DNA of 58,497 bases from Flavobacterium sp. Root935 (GTDB lineage: Bacteria > Bacteroidota > Bacteroidia > Flavobacteriales > Flavobacteriaceae). The notes beneath the pieces are model-generated. The model saw only the letters and a list, made by a program, of their open reading frames with translations, was not told the DNA's origin and did not search any database. How positions within the stretch are numbered: position 1 is the stretch's first letter; the number at the start of each line of letters is the position of its first letter. The position numbers and the translations under genes are program-made. Where the stretch lies: NCBI RefSeq assembly GCF_001429295.1, contig NZ_LMJL01000011.1:80021-138517 (forward strand). Reading direction: 5' to 3'. This document shows positions 43,202-51,606 of this stretch, in pieces.

Positions 43202-43202
43202 A

Positions 43203-44231
43203 TTGGCGAATAAGAAAAGAAATACCATTTTATTTGTCACTTTGGCTTTGGGTCTTTTACTGATGTTTTTTGCAAGTATTAGTTTAGGATCTGTCCTGAT
43301 TCCTTTAAAAGATGTTTTTGTAAGTTTAACGGGAGGTCACGCTGCCAAATCAACTTGGGAATATATTATTATCAACTATCGTCTGCCAAAAGCAATTACG
43401 GCAGTTTTAGTTGGAAGCGGACTTTCAATAAGTGGACTCTTAATGCAGACTTTATTTCGAAATCCGCTTGCTGGACCTTATGTTTTAGGATTAAGCTCTG
43501 GCGCGAGTTTAGGCGTTGCCTTTGTAATTCTTGGCGCAGGATTTCTGCCGTCTTTTTTAAGTGTAATTGCCTTGTCCTCATATGGAATTGTTTTGGCATC
43601 TACTTTAGGAAGTACGTTAGTTTTGCTTTTAGTTTTGGTAGTTTCACAAAGATTACGAGATACCATGGCGATTTTAATTGTAGGTTTAATGTTTGGAAGT
43701 TTTACAACGGCTATTGTCAGTGTTTTGACGTATTTCAGCACAGCAGAACAATTGCAGAAATTCACTTTCTGGTCAATGGGAAGTCTTGGAAATCTTTCCT
43801 GGTCAACAATTGGAATTTTGACATTCTGTGTTGCTGTCGGCTTGCTTTTAAGTGCCAATAGCATCAAACCTTTAAACGCATTACTTTTAGGTGAAAACTA
43901 TGCTAAAAGCATGGGATTGAATTTTAAACGAGCAAGACTTATTATTATATTCGCTACCAGCATTTTGGCAGGAAGTATAACCGCTTTTGCAGGTCCAATA
44001 GCGTTTGTTGGCTTAGCAGTTCCTCATATTGCAAAACTGACTTTTCAAACCAGTAATCATACGATTCTATTTTGGAGTACTTTGTTTTTTGGTTCGATTA
44101 TAATGTTGTTTTGTGATATTGTTTCACAAATGCCAGGTTTCGATGTCACGCTTCCAATAAATGCAATTACGTCTATAATTGGTGCGCCAGTTGTAATATG
44201 GCTTTTGGTAAGAAAAAGAAATTTTCAATAA
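43203..44231 (+). CDS. FecCD-family ABC permease (BtuC-like)
   Basis: The 342-residue inner-membrane permease has about ten helices and the family blocks INYRLPKAITAVLVGSGLSISGLLMQTLFRNPLAGPYVLGLSSGASLG, FAGPIAFVGLAVPHI (coupling region) and LPINAITSIIGAPVVIWLLVRKR. The start is TTG at 43203, one base after the upstream stop; the first in-frame ATG would remove the first membrane helix. It works with the BtuF-like and BtuD-like proteins on either side. Confidence 0.9.
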   Translation: MANKKRNTILFVTLALGLLLMFFASISLGSVLIPLKDVFVSLTGGHAAKSTWEYIIINYRLPKAITAVLVGSGLSISGLLMQTLFRNPLAGPYVLGLSSGASLGVAFVILGAGFLPSFLSVIALSSYGIVLASTLGSTLVLLLVLVVSQRLRDTMAILIVGLMFGSFTTAIVSVLTYFSTAEQLQKFTFWSMGSLGNLSWSTIGILTFCVAVGLLLSANSIKPLNALLLGENYAKSMGLNFKRARLIIIFATSILAGSITAFAGPIAFVGLAVPHIAKLTFQTSNHTILFWSTLFFGSIIMLFCDIVSQMPGFDVTLPINAITSIIGAPVVIWLLVRKRNFQ

Positions 44232-44233
44232 TT

Positions 44234-44342
44234 TTTTTGCCGCAGATTAAACAGATTAGCACAGATTTTTTTAATCATTTTAATCTCTTAATCTGTGGCA
44301 AAAAAAACTTAGAGCCTTAGGATCTCAGTAACTTAGAATCTT
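44234..44342. repeat. Two nested intergenic repeats between permease and ATPase genes
   Basis: Arms TTTTTTGCCGCAGATTAA (44233-44250) and TTAATCTGTGGCAAAAAA (44288-44305) form a long hairpin. Then a GCTAAG-family arm follows at 44307-44342 (AACTTAGAGCCTTAGG, then AACTTAGAATC). The insertion widens the btuC-btuD gap to 118 bases, where operons of this type usually have a few bases. Confidence 0.7.
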
Positions 44343-44349
44343 AAAAAAA

Positions 44350-45126
44350 ATGATAAGTATATTAAAGACATCAGATTTAGATATTGGATATAAATCCAAG
44401 AAAGGCGTTACGACCATTGCCGAAAATCTAAATCTAAATTTAGCTGCTGGGAAACTCATTACTTTAATAGGAGCAAACGGCATTGGAAAATCAACCTTAC
44501 TGCGAACTCTTACCGGAATTCAGCAGCCTTTATCTGGAAATGTCTATTTAAACGAAAAAAATATTTCCGACTATAAACCTTTAGAATTAGCACAAAATTT
44601 AAGTTTAGTTTTAACTGAAAAATTACCTCCAAGTAATCTTTCTGTTTTTGAATTGGTTGCGCTTGGCCGCCAGCCTTATACGAATTGGGTTGATACTTTA
44701 TCAAATGAAGATATTCTGAAAGTTCAGGAGGCAATGAAACTGACACAGATTGAACATTTAGCTTCAAAAAAACATTTCGAAATCAGCGATGGTCAATTGC
44801 AGAAGGTTTTAATCGCCAGAGCTTTGGCACAAGATACACCATTAATTATTTTAGATGAGCCCACAACTCATTTGGATTTACTGCATAAAGTTTCTTTATT
44901 CAAATTATTAAAGAAACTGACTCAGGAAACTCAAAAATGTATTTTGTTTTCAACACACGATATTGATCTGGCGATTCAATTAAGCGATGAAATGATTATC
45001 ATGACGCCGGAAAACATTACTCAGGATCAGCCTTGCAATTTAATTTCAAACGGAAGTTTCAGCAATTTATTCAAAGATGAACATATTGTTTTTGATGCCG
45101 AAAAAGGGAAATTTATTGTGACGTAA
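44350..45126 (+). CDS. ABC transporter ATP-binding protein (BtuD/FepC-like)
   Basis: The 258-residue ATPase has Walker A GANGIGKST, signature ISDGQLQK (in place of LSGGQ), Walker B LIILDEPTTHLD and switch histidine FSTHDIDLAIQ. It powers the FecCD-type permease upstream. The signature has Asp-Gly in place of Gly-Gly, a variant found in BtuD/FecE-like members. It is separated from the permease gene by repeat DNA, so cotranscription depends on read-through. Confidence 0.88.
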   Translation: MISILKTSDLDIGYKSKKGVTTIAENLNLNLAAGKLITLIGANGIGKSTLLRTLTGIQQPLSGNVYLNEKNISDYKPLELAQNLSLVLTEKLPPSNLSVFELVALGRQPYTNWVDTLSNEDILKVQEAMKLTQIEHLASKKHFEISDGQLQKVLIARALAQDTPLIILDEPTTHLDLLHKVSLFKLLKKLTQETQKCILFSTHDIDLAIQLSDEMIIMTPENITQDQPCNLISNGSFSNLFKDEHIVFDAEKGKFIVT

Positions 45127-45139
45127 TAAAGTATGTTTT

Positions 45140-45221
45140 CCTGCAAGGTTTTCAAAACCTTGTAGGTTTCAAAACATCAACTTCAGAATTTATACCTACA
45201 AGGTTTTGAAAACCTTGCAGG
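45140..45221. repeat. Perfect 28-bp inverted repeat with palindromic arms
   Basis: The arms 45140-45167 and 45194-45221 are exact reverse complements, and each arm is itself a palindrome around GGTTTTCAAAACC. The 82-base unit can fold as one long hairpin or two small ones. It sits between the convergent ATPase and TrmL genes, where no ordinary terminator is present, and can serve as one. No second copy occurs in this window. Confidence 0.85.
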
Positions 45222-45237
45222 AGAGATACCATAGGTA

Positions 45238-45693
45238 TTATTTCTTCAATCCAATTTGTCTCTTAGCTTCTCCAACCACAAAAGCAACAGAATTAGCGAT
45301 ATTAAAACTACGAATAAGCGGTGACATCGGAATCGTTAAATGATTTTCAAATCTCTCCATAAACTCCTTACTCAAACCAACGCTTTCTTTTCCGAAAACT
45401 AACCAGTCACCATCTTGAAATTCATTCTCTAAATATGACTTATCAGAATGAGAGCTCATTAAAAATACACGAGAATGATCTGGAATTTGTGCAATCCATT
45501 CTTCTACGTTTTGATATTCGGTTACATCAAGATGAACCCAGTAATCCAATCCAGAACGTTTTAGGTTTTTATCATTAATAACAAATCCGAAAGGGTGAAT
45601 TAAATGAAGGCGACTTTCTGTGCCAACGCACAATCTTCCTATGTTTCCAGTGTTATTTGGTATCTCGGGTTCTACAAGAACAACGTTTAGCAT
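45238..45693 (-). CDS. trmL: tRNA (cytidine(34)-2'-O)-methyltransferase
   Basis: The 151-residue SPOUT-fold enzyme methylates the wobble ribose of tRNA-Leu. Motifs are LVEPEIPNNTGNIGRLCVGT at the N-terminus, LIHPFGF, the knot region WLVFGKESVGLSKEF and IPMSPLIRSFNIANSVAFVVGEA. Length and order are those of TrmL, shorter than TrmH-type enzymes. Confidence 0.94.
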   Translation of the reverse strand: MLNVVLVEPEIPNNTGNIGRLCVGTESRLHLIHPFGFVINDKNLKRSGLDYWVHLDVTEYQNVEEWIAQIPDHSRVFLMSSHSDKSYLENEFQDGDWLVFGKESVGLSKEFMERFENHLTIPMSPLIRSFNIANSVAFVVGEAKRQIGLKK

Positions 45694-45751
45694 TTTTTTT
45701 GAGTTTTGAGTTTTGGGTTATGGGTTATGAGCTATGAGTTTAGTTCAAGAA

Positions 45752-46336
45752 TTATCTAATTGACACATTTTCTAATTTAAAATCGTTTACCTCCAGAACT
45801 TCTCCAGCTTTTAGGTTTTGCAAATATACATTTCCTATTCGAACGCGAACTAGACGAAGAGTCGGAAAACCTACTGCAGCAGTCATTTTTCTAACCTGAC
45901 GAAATTTCCCTTCGTTTACAGTAATAGAAGCCCACGAAGTAGGACCATGGCGTTCGTCTCTGATTTTTTTGGCTCTTGGTCCAAAATCAGGAATTTCATT
46001 TACAATAAAAGCAGAACAGGGTTTTGTTTTGTATTTACCGCCTTCAAAACCAATTTCGACACCTTTTTGCAGTTCTTCAATTGCTTCGGGGGTAATAATG
46101 CCGTCAACTTGAACGTAATATTCTTTGTCAACTTTTTTGCTTCTAATTTGTTCACTTACTTTTCCGTCGGTAGTGAGTAAAAGCAAGCCTTCAGAGTCTT
46201 CATCTAATCTTCCAATTGCCATTGTTCCTTCAGGAAAATCATGCAATTCTCCCAAAAGCTTTTTCTTTCTTTTTAATTCATAAATAAATTGGCTTAAGTA
46301 GCCGTAAGGTTTAAAAAGAATGAAGTGTCTGTGCAT
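45752..46336 (-). CDS. RsuA/RluE-family pseudouridine synthase
   Basis: The 194-residue enzyme isomerises a uridine in rRNA. Motifs are ILFKPYGYLSQF, the catalytic-aspartate block AIGRLDEDSEGLLLLT, KEYYVQVDG, and VNEGKFRQVRKMTAAVGFPTLRLVRVRIG. There is no S4 domain before the catalytic domain, which favours RluE over RsuA or RluB. The exact target site is not determined. A TATCTTTG -7 element at 46350-46357 (minus) leaves a very short leader. Confidence 0.88.
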   Translation of the reverse strand: MHRHFILFKPYGYLSQFIYELKRKKKLLGELHDFPEGTMAIGRLDEDSEGLLLLTTDGKVSEQIRSKKVDKEYYVQVDGIITPEAIEELQKGVEIGFEGGKYKTKPCSAFIVNEIPDFGPRAKKIRDERHGPTSWASITVNEGKFRQVRKMTAAVGFPTLRLVRVRIGNVYLQNLKAGEVLEVNDFKLENVSIR

Positions 46337-46349
46337 TTTTAATTTTTTG

Positions 46350-46357
46350 CAAAGATA
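46350..46357 (-). promoter_or_regulatory. -7 promoter element of the pseudouridine synthase gene
   Basis: The minus strand reads TATCTTTG, an exact -7 match 14 bases before the ATG, so the transcript is nearly leaderless. No -33 TTTG is evident. Confidence 0.45.
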
Positions 46358-46564
46358 GTTTCTTTCTTAAAATTAGAGCGGCAGTTAAGCATTATAATAC
46401 TAATCTGCAAAATTGAATAAAAACAGTATAATCTTAAAATGTTGTAAATTAAGATAATAAATTTTAAAAGAACTTGCCTTAGAAACCAAAAGCAATGTTA
46501 AACCATTTAATTTTCCGACTTAGAATTCGTAATATTATAATAGAAACCAAAAAATATAACGATT

Positions 46565-46939
46565 ATGGGAACAGATAATTTAGGAACAAAAAAAATAAAC
46601 GGAACGCAGAAAGACATTGACGAATCTAAAGGAAAAAACGTTTCGCACGATAAAGATTTAAAAGATGCCAAACTGAAAAAAGAAATCGTAACCGATGCTG
46701 ACGGCGATAAAAAAATAGTTGACCGAGCTCGAAATGAGAACGAAGATATTCAACAAAAAAAGCCAAAAGTATCGTCTGACAATCCAAATTCAAATCGCGG
46801 AGTAACATCTGAAGAAGAAGCAAAAAAGACAGTTGAGAATAAAGACCGAAATTCTGATATCACAGCCAACCGATATCCAAATTCTGATCCTGAAAGTCGG
46901 AAAGACCGCGGGAATATGAAATTAGATGAAGATGAATAA
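46565..46939 (+). CDS. Small disordered hydrophilic protein
   Basis: The 124-residue protein lacks a signal peptide, membrane helix and almost all large hydrophobics. It is made of Asp, Asn, Lys, Glu and Ser (GTKKINGTQKDIDESKGK, DADGDKKIVDRARNENEDIQ, SDPESRKDRGNMKLDEDE). This composition is that of an intrinsically disordered, possibly stress-related protein. I do not recognise a family. It is a single gene with a 228-base AT-rich region upstream in which I see nothing else. Confidence 0.65.
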   Translation: MGTDNLGTKKINGTQKDIDESKGKNVSHDKDLKDAKLKKEIVTDADGDKKIVDRARNENEDIQQKKPKVSSDNPNSNRGVTSEEEAKKTVENKDRNSDITANRYPNSDPESRKDRGNMKLDEDE

Positions 46940-47087
46940 TACAAAATTTTTTAGAAATTCAGATCATTTTAATATCAAATAACATAAGATTAGCGGTAAG
47001 CGTTAATGTTATCGTAAACTGCTTTGAAACCTTGAGTATCGTCACAGATCTTCGTAAATTAGAAGTACAAATTTAAATTTTAAGAAT

Positions 47088-47840
47088 ATGTCACTTTTAG
47101 AAAATAAAGTTGCATTTGTATCTGGCGGCGGTTCAGGAATTGGACGCGCAGTTGCAGAAGCATACGCTCGAGAAGGAGCAAAGGTAGTAGTATCTGATAT
47201 TAATGTAGATCACGGTGAAGAAACCGTAAAAATTATAAAGGAAAATGGCGGAGAAGCTTTTTTTGTAAAAGGAGATTCGTCGAGGGCCAGTGATAATAAG
47301 CATATGGTTGAGGTGACAGTTTCAAAATACGGACGCCTTGATATTGCCTGTAATAATGCCGGAATGGGCGGACCTGCAAAGCCAACTGGAGAATATGAAC
47401 CAGAAGCTTGGGATAAGGTTATTGCATTAAATCTAAACGGTGTTTTTTATGCCTGCCGTTATCAATTGGAACAAATGGAAAAAAATGGCGGTGGAAGTAT
47501 TGTAAACATTGCCTCAATACATGGGCAGGTTGCAGCTCCGCTTAGTCCAGCTTATACAGCTTCTAAACACGGAGTTGTAGGTTTGACAAAAAACATTGCT
47601 GTAGAATATGCACAGAAAAATATTCGTTGTAATGCTGTTGGACCTGGTTACATTGAAACAGCACTTTTGAAGGATAATTTGAATAAAGATATGATGGACG
47701 CTGTCGCAGCAAAATCTGCAATGAACCGTTTAGGAACTGCAGAAGAAATTGCCGAATTGGTAGTTTTCTTGAACTCTGATAAATCTTCATTTACAACGGG
47801 AAGTTATTTTATTGCCGATGGAGGTTATACCGCAGTATAA
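47088..47840 (+). CDS. Short-chain dehydrogenase/reductase
   Basis: The 250-residue classical SDR has a Rossmann glycine motif GGGSGIGRAVAEAY (about 13-26), NNAGMGG, catalytic Ser in NIASIHG and YTASKHG with the Tyr-x-x-x-Lys pair. D38 in VSDINVDHGEE after the second strand indicates NAD preference. It ends FTTGSYFIADGGYTAV. The substrate is not determined; glucose 1-dehydrogenase-like and FabG-like names are both used for such proteins. Confidence 0.9.
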   Translation: MSLLENKVAFVSGGGSGIGRAVAEAYAREGAKVVVSDINVDHGEETVKIIKENGGEAFFVKGDSSRASDNKHMVEVTVSKYGRLDIACNNAGMGGPAKPTGEYEPEAWDKVIALNLNGVFYACRYQLEQMEKNGGGSIVNIASIHGQVAAPLSPAYTASKHGVVGLTKNIAVEYAQKNIRCNAVGPGYIETALLKDNLNKDMMDAVAAKSAMNRLGTAEEIAELVVFLNSDKSSFTTGSYFIADGGYTAV

Positions 47841-47867
47841 TATTTTTTAGAGAATAATATTTTAGGA

Positions 47868-47900
47868 AAGGCAGCGAACTTTTGTTCGGTGCTTTTTTTT
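47868..47900 (+). terminator. Rho-independent terminator after the SDR gene
   Basis: GCAGCGAAC pairs imperfectly with GTTCGGTGC around a T-rich loop, followed by T8. Confidence 0.6.
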
Positions 47901-48143
47901 GTTTAAAAACCTTGTGATTTGTAGGAAACATGGAGTTTTTTAGCGTTTTTAAAGATTGTTTATTTTTGAATTATATTTTGAATTAAGAGAATTTGGTTGT
48001 GGTAATTTTAATTAACTAAAGCTTATGTTGTTTTAAATTGAATTATTTTGATAAAAAACTCAACATTAAGTTTATAGTTTTATAATATTAGCTTAACTTT
48101 AAAGGCGATAAATTTGACTTCTAAAAACTCTATTCTTTAACGT
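47901..48143 (+). other. AT-rich leader region of the T9SS nuclease gene
   Basis: The gap between the SDR and the nuclease gene exceeds 300 bases including the terminator. Beyond a -7-like TAAATTTG (48109-48116), 28 bases before the ATG, I see no ORF, repeat or RNA structure. Confidence 0.4.
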
Positions 48144-51100
48144 ATGAAAAAACTTTACTTTTCGCGACAGCTTTTGCTCGTACTATGTTTTTTGGGCTGT
48201 TTTTCTGGAGATCTCTTTTCTCAGACAATGCCAGCTCCGCAATCTTTGCCGCATTCACAGAATTTTAGTACACTTTTAGCAACAGATACATCCTATCCTG
48301 CAGGATATCAGGGATGGACTGCAGCAACTTCGAATCCAACAGGTGAAAGTCAATTTGCTACGTCTGGCAGTTTTGGTACTGATAGAGCTTTAGTAGCTAG
48401 TAGTTCTGCTAGTACCAGCAGCGGTAATTTTCATAATTATAATGGAAAAATTGGATTTTTAAATACAGGTTCGTTAGACTTGACTATTGGTTTTGCGTTT
48501 GATGCAACTGGACAATTCTCTATTCCTGTTCAATATGATGCAATGACAATTCGTAATCCATACGGCGATGGAACAAATAATCGTATCAATGAAATGATAT
48601 TGCAATATAGAGTAGGGACAACTGCCAGTTTTACTTCAGTAACTGGAACGTTATATTCAAATAATACTACGCCCCAAATTGGATCGGGAAATACAACCCC
48701 TCAAAATCCTAAGACTATAAATATCATTTTGCCAGCGGAGTGTGATAATCAGCCTGTACTACAGATTAGATGGATTTCAAGACAAGTTAGCGGGGGAGGT
48801 TCTCGACCATCTTTTGCTATTGATAATATAAAAGTTGGAAGAGATATTACGGCACCTATTAATATTTCTGGTTTCCCTAAAGCAAATAATGTTTTAGCCG
48901 AAAGTTTTGATTTTATTAATAAATTAGATGAAGCTGGAAAAACTTATTTTGTACTGCTTCCAGGCGGAAGTGCTGCGCCAACCGTTGCGCAGGTGAAAGC
49001 TGGTCAAGACTCAAATGGTACTGCAGCTTTACAAGCAGGAAGTGTAGATATTGCAGATCCAGCTCAGGAATATACCAAAACTTTTTCGGGACTTACTTTA
49101 AATACGAGTTATTCTGTTTATTCTGTTTCTGAAGATACTTCTAGTAATATTCAGGCAGTAGTAAATAAAGTTGATGTTACTACAGCCAGTTCTGCAGTTC
49201 CAGTTTTAACAACTACTACGGCAAGTTTAGATTTAGGTTTTTCCGAAGCAAATTATGAAGCAAAGGTTCTAAGTTACCAAGTTGGAGCAATTGATTTAAC
49301 TCAAAATGTTGTTTTAACTTCTACAGCTAATTTTACTATTTCTAAAGATAACAGCACATTTGCCTCTTCTCTGACTTTTGTTCCTGCTGATTTTGCATCA
49401 AATGCTACCCCAACAGTATATGTGAAATTTATTCCAAATGCGGTTGCTAATTTTACAGGACAAATCACTCACGAATCGACTGGTGCTGTAACAAAAACGG
49501 TTACTTTGACAGGAACAGGAATCAATCCTTATAAACAAGATTTTAACGATTCAAATGTTTTAACAAATAGCGGATGGACACAATATAACGAAGCCGGACC
49601 AATAAACAAATGGTCTTATACTTCAGTAGCTAGAAATGTAAATTCAGGAACTGGCGCCGTTCTTATAAATGGTTTTTCAGATAATGGACCAAGTAAAGAT
49701 TGGTTGATTTCACCTAAATTACGTTTAGATAATTTTGGAGCACTCCCTTTGCTGTCTTTTTATTCTCGTAAATTTTATGCCGGTCCCTCTTTAAAATTAA
49801 TGGTCTCAACGAATTATGATGGTGTTAGTAATCCTAATACAGCAACATGGACAGAAATAAATGGAGCATTTCCGACTGTAACAGGTACTTATGCACAATC
49901 TCAATATATTAAGCTAGATAATTATAAGACAAGCAATACCTATTTGGCTTGGGTTTATGAAACGACTGCGGGAGGTAATACCAATGCATCAGAATGGTCT
50001 TTTGATGATTTTGCTGTAACAAATGAGATTGGTTATGTAGATTCAAATCCTGTTTTAGATTTTGGAGTTGTACTTCCAAATACAGTTTCAGACTCTCAAT
50101 CGTTTAACTTTAAGGCAGAAGGATATGGAGATATTACAATTACAACTCCTGCTTCTTATCAAATTTCAGCAGATAATGTTTCGTTTGTATCCAGTATAGT
50201 AATTACTGCTGCCGATGCTTTAGCAGGAAAAACACTTTATGCAAAATTTGCACCAACAGTAAAAGAATTTAAAATATCAGGAGCTTTAACTGTAACAGGA
50301 ACCTCATTAAACAAGCAAATAGGTTCATTGACTGGTTCTTCTTTGCCAAAAGCAGATACTTTTGATGTAGTAACATACAATTTAGAGTTTTTCGGTGCTC
50401 CGACTTCAGCTTATGGTCCTTCAGATAAGCCTCTACAACTAGAAAACGTGGCCAAAGTCATGAATAAATTAGATGCAGATGTTTACGTAGTACAAGAGGT
50501 TTCAAGTGATGCTCAGATTGATGCTTTAATTCAGAAAATAAATGTAAACGGAAAAACATTTGAAAAAAGTATTTCTAATGTATGGTCATATTCTTGGCAA
50601 AATCCGCCTTCAGATCCAAATTTTCCACCTCAGAAATTGGTAGTGCTTTATAATACGCAAACCGTAACAGTGAAAAAAACACGTGTCATGTTTGATAAAT
50701 TCTATACCGAATTGCGTAATGGAACTAAAACACTGAACAATTATCCAGGAGATAGCAATAGCAACTTTTTCTCTTCAGGGCGTCTGCCTTATATGGTAAC
50801 AATAGAAACAAATCTTAATGGAGTTAAAAATGAAATTAACCTAATAGATCTTCATGCACGTGCTAACAGCGGAACTGATATTTCTCGTTACAACATGCGT
50901 AAATATGATACTCAGGTTTTGAAAGACAGCTTAGATGCTCATTATGCAAACTCAAATATTATTCTTTTGGGAGATTACAATGATGATGTAAAAGCATCTG
51001 TAATTGAAGGACAGCCTTCTTCTTATGAAGCTTTTGTAACAGACACCAATAATTATAAAGCACTTACTTTAGAAATAAGCCAGGCTGGTGCATACAGCTT

Positions 51101-51557
51101 TTTGAGCTCAGGCGGATTCTTAGATCATATTACGATTTCTAATGAGTTAATAGATGATTATATTTCAAACTCGACTGCCGTTTATGATCCGCGTAATGAT
51201 ATTGCAAATTACACCACAACAACTTCAGATCACGGACCAGTAATAGCGCGTTTTCAGTTAAAACAAGATGTGCTTTCAACGCCAGATTTTGAAAAGAACA
51301 AATATTATGTAAAAGCGTATCCAAATCCTGCTATAGATGTTCTGAATTTTGATGTAAAAACAACTCAAGGAAGAGATCTGAAAATTAGATTATACGATTT
51401 CAACGGACGTGTAATTGGAAATCCAATCAGCGTTAAAAACGAATCTGAAGTTAGTACAGCAGCTGTTGCGGTTGGAAATCTAGTTTCGGGAGTTTATTTC
51501 TATACCGTTACCGAAAACAACAAAGTGATCTTTAAAGATAAGATTCTTAAAAAATAA
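48144..51557 (+). CDS. T9SS-secreted endonuclease/exonuclease/phosphatase-fold protein
   Basis: The 1137-residue protein has a signal peptide ending DLFSQ, and beta-sandwich modules of choice-of-anchor J type (about 25-230 and 465-625, FDDFAV). Between and after them are Ig/HYDIN-like repeats (LDLGFSEANYEAKVLSYQVG; LDFGVVLPNTVSDSQSFNF). A metal-dependent EEP-nuclease domain follows (about 745-1050: VVTYNLEFFG, VVQEVSSDAQ, INLIDLHARAN, NIILLGDYNDD, TSDHGPVIARF). The last about 80 residues (YPNPAIDVLNFDV to VIFKDKILKK) are a type A type IX secretion sorting domain. It is exported to the surface or medium, probably as an extracellular nuclease or phosphatase. T9SS machinery genes are elsewhere. 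Confidence 0.88.
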   Translation: MKKLYFSRQLLLVLCFLGCFSGDLFSQTMPAPQSLPHSQNFSTLLATDTSYPAGYQGWTAATSNPTGESQFATSGSFGTDRALVASSSASTSSGNFHNYNGKIGFLNTGSLDLTIGFAFDATGQFSIPVQYDAMTIRNPYGDGTNNRINEMILQYRVGTTASFTSVTGTLYSNNTTPQIGSGNTTPQNPKTINIILPAECDNQPVLQIRWISRQVSGGGSRPSFAIDNIKVGRDITAPINISGFPKANNVLAESFDFINKLDEAGKTYFVLLPGGSAAPTVAQVKAGQDSNGTAALQAGSVDIADPAQEYTKTFSGLTLNTSYSVYSVSEDTSSNIQAVVNKVDVTTASSAVPVLTTTTASLDLGFSEANYEAKVLSYQVGAIDLTQNVVLTSTANFTISKDNSTFASSLTFVPADFASNATPTVYVKFIPNAVANFTGQITHESTGAVTKTVTLTGTGINPYKQDFNDSNVLTNSGWTQYNEAGPINKWSYTSVARNVNSGTGAVLINGFSDNGPSKDWLISPKLRLDNFGALPLLSFYSRKFYAGPSLKLMVSTNYDGVSNPNTATWTEINGAFPTVTGTYAQSQYIKLDNYKTSNTYLAWVYETTAGGNTNASEWSFDDFAVTNEIGYVDSNPVLDFGVVLPNTVSDSQSFNFKAEGYGDITITTPASYQISADNVSFVSSIVITAADALAGKTLYAKFAPTVKEFKISGALTVTGTSLNKQIGSLTGSSLPKADTFDVVTYNLEFFGAPTSAYGPSDKPLQLENVAKVMNKLDADVYVVQEVSSDAQIDALIQKINVNGKTFEKSISNVWSYSWQNPPSDPNFPPQKLVVLYNTQTVTVKKTRVMFDKFYTELRNGTKTLNNYPGDSNSNFFSSGRLPYMVTIETNLNGVKNEINLIDLHARANSGTDISRYNMRKYDTQVLKDSLDAHYANSNIILLGDYNDDVKASVIEGQPSSYEAFVTDTNNYKALTLEISQAGAYSFLSSGGFLDHITISNELIDDYISNSTAVYDPRNDIANYTTTTSDHGPVIARFQLKQDVLSTPDFEKNKYYVKAYPNPAIDVLNFDVKTTQGRDLKIRLYDFNGRVIGNPISVKNESEVSTAAVAVGNLVSGVYFYTVTENNKVIFKDKILKK

Positions 51558-51572
51558 GAAAAATAAAAACGA

Positions 51573-51606
51573 AAAAAGGCTTCCAAATCTGGAAGCCTTT
51601 TTTATT
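51573..51606. terminator. Bidirectional terminator
   Basis: AAAAAGGCTTCCA pairs with TGGAAGCCTTTTT, with A and T runs on both sides, between the convergent nuclease and MepB genes. Confidence 0.88.

Noticed and set aside
43478..43867. 129-residue minus-strand ORF inside the FecCD permease gene
   Set aside because: It is the antisense shadow of a strongly recognised membrane protein, with Lys/Thr-rich composition and no start context or promoter of its own.
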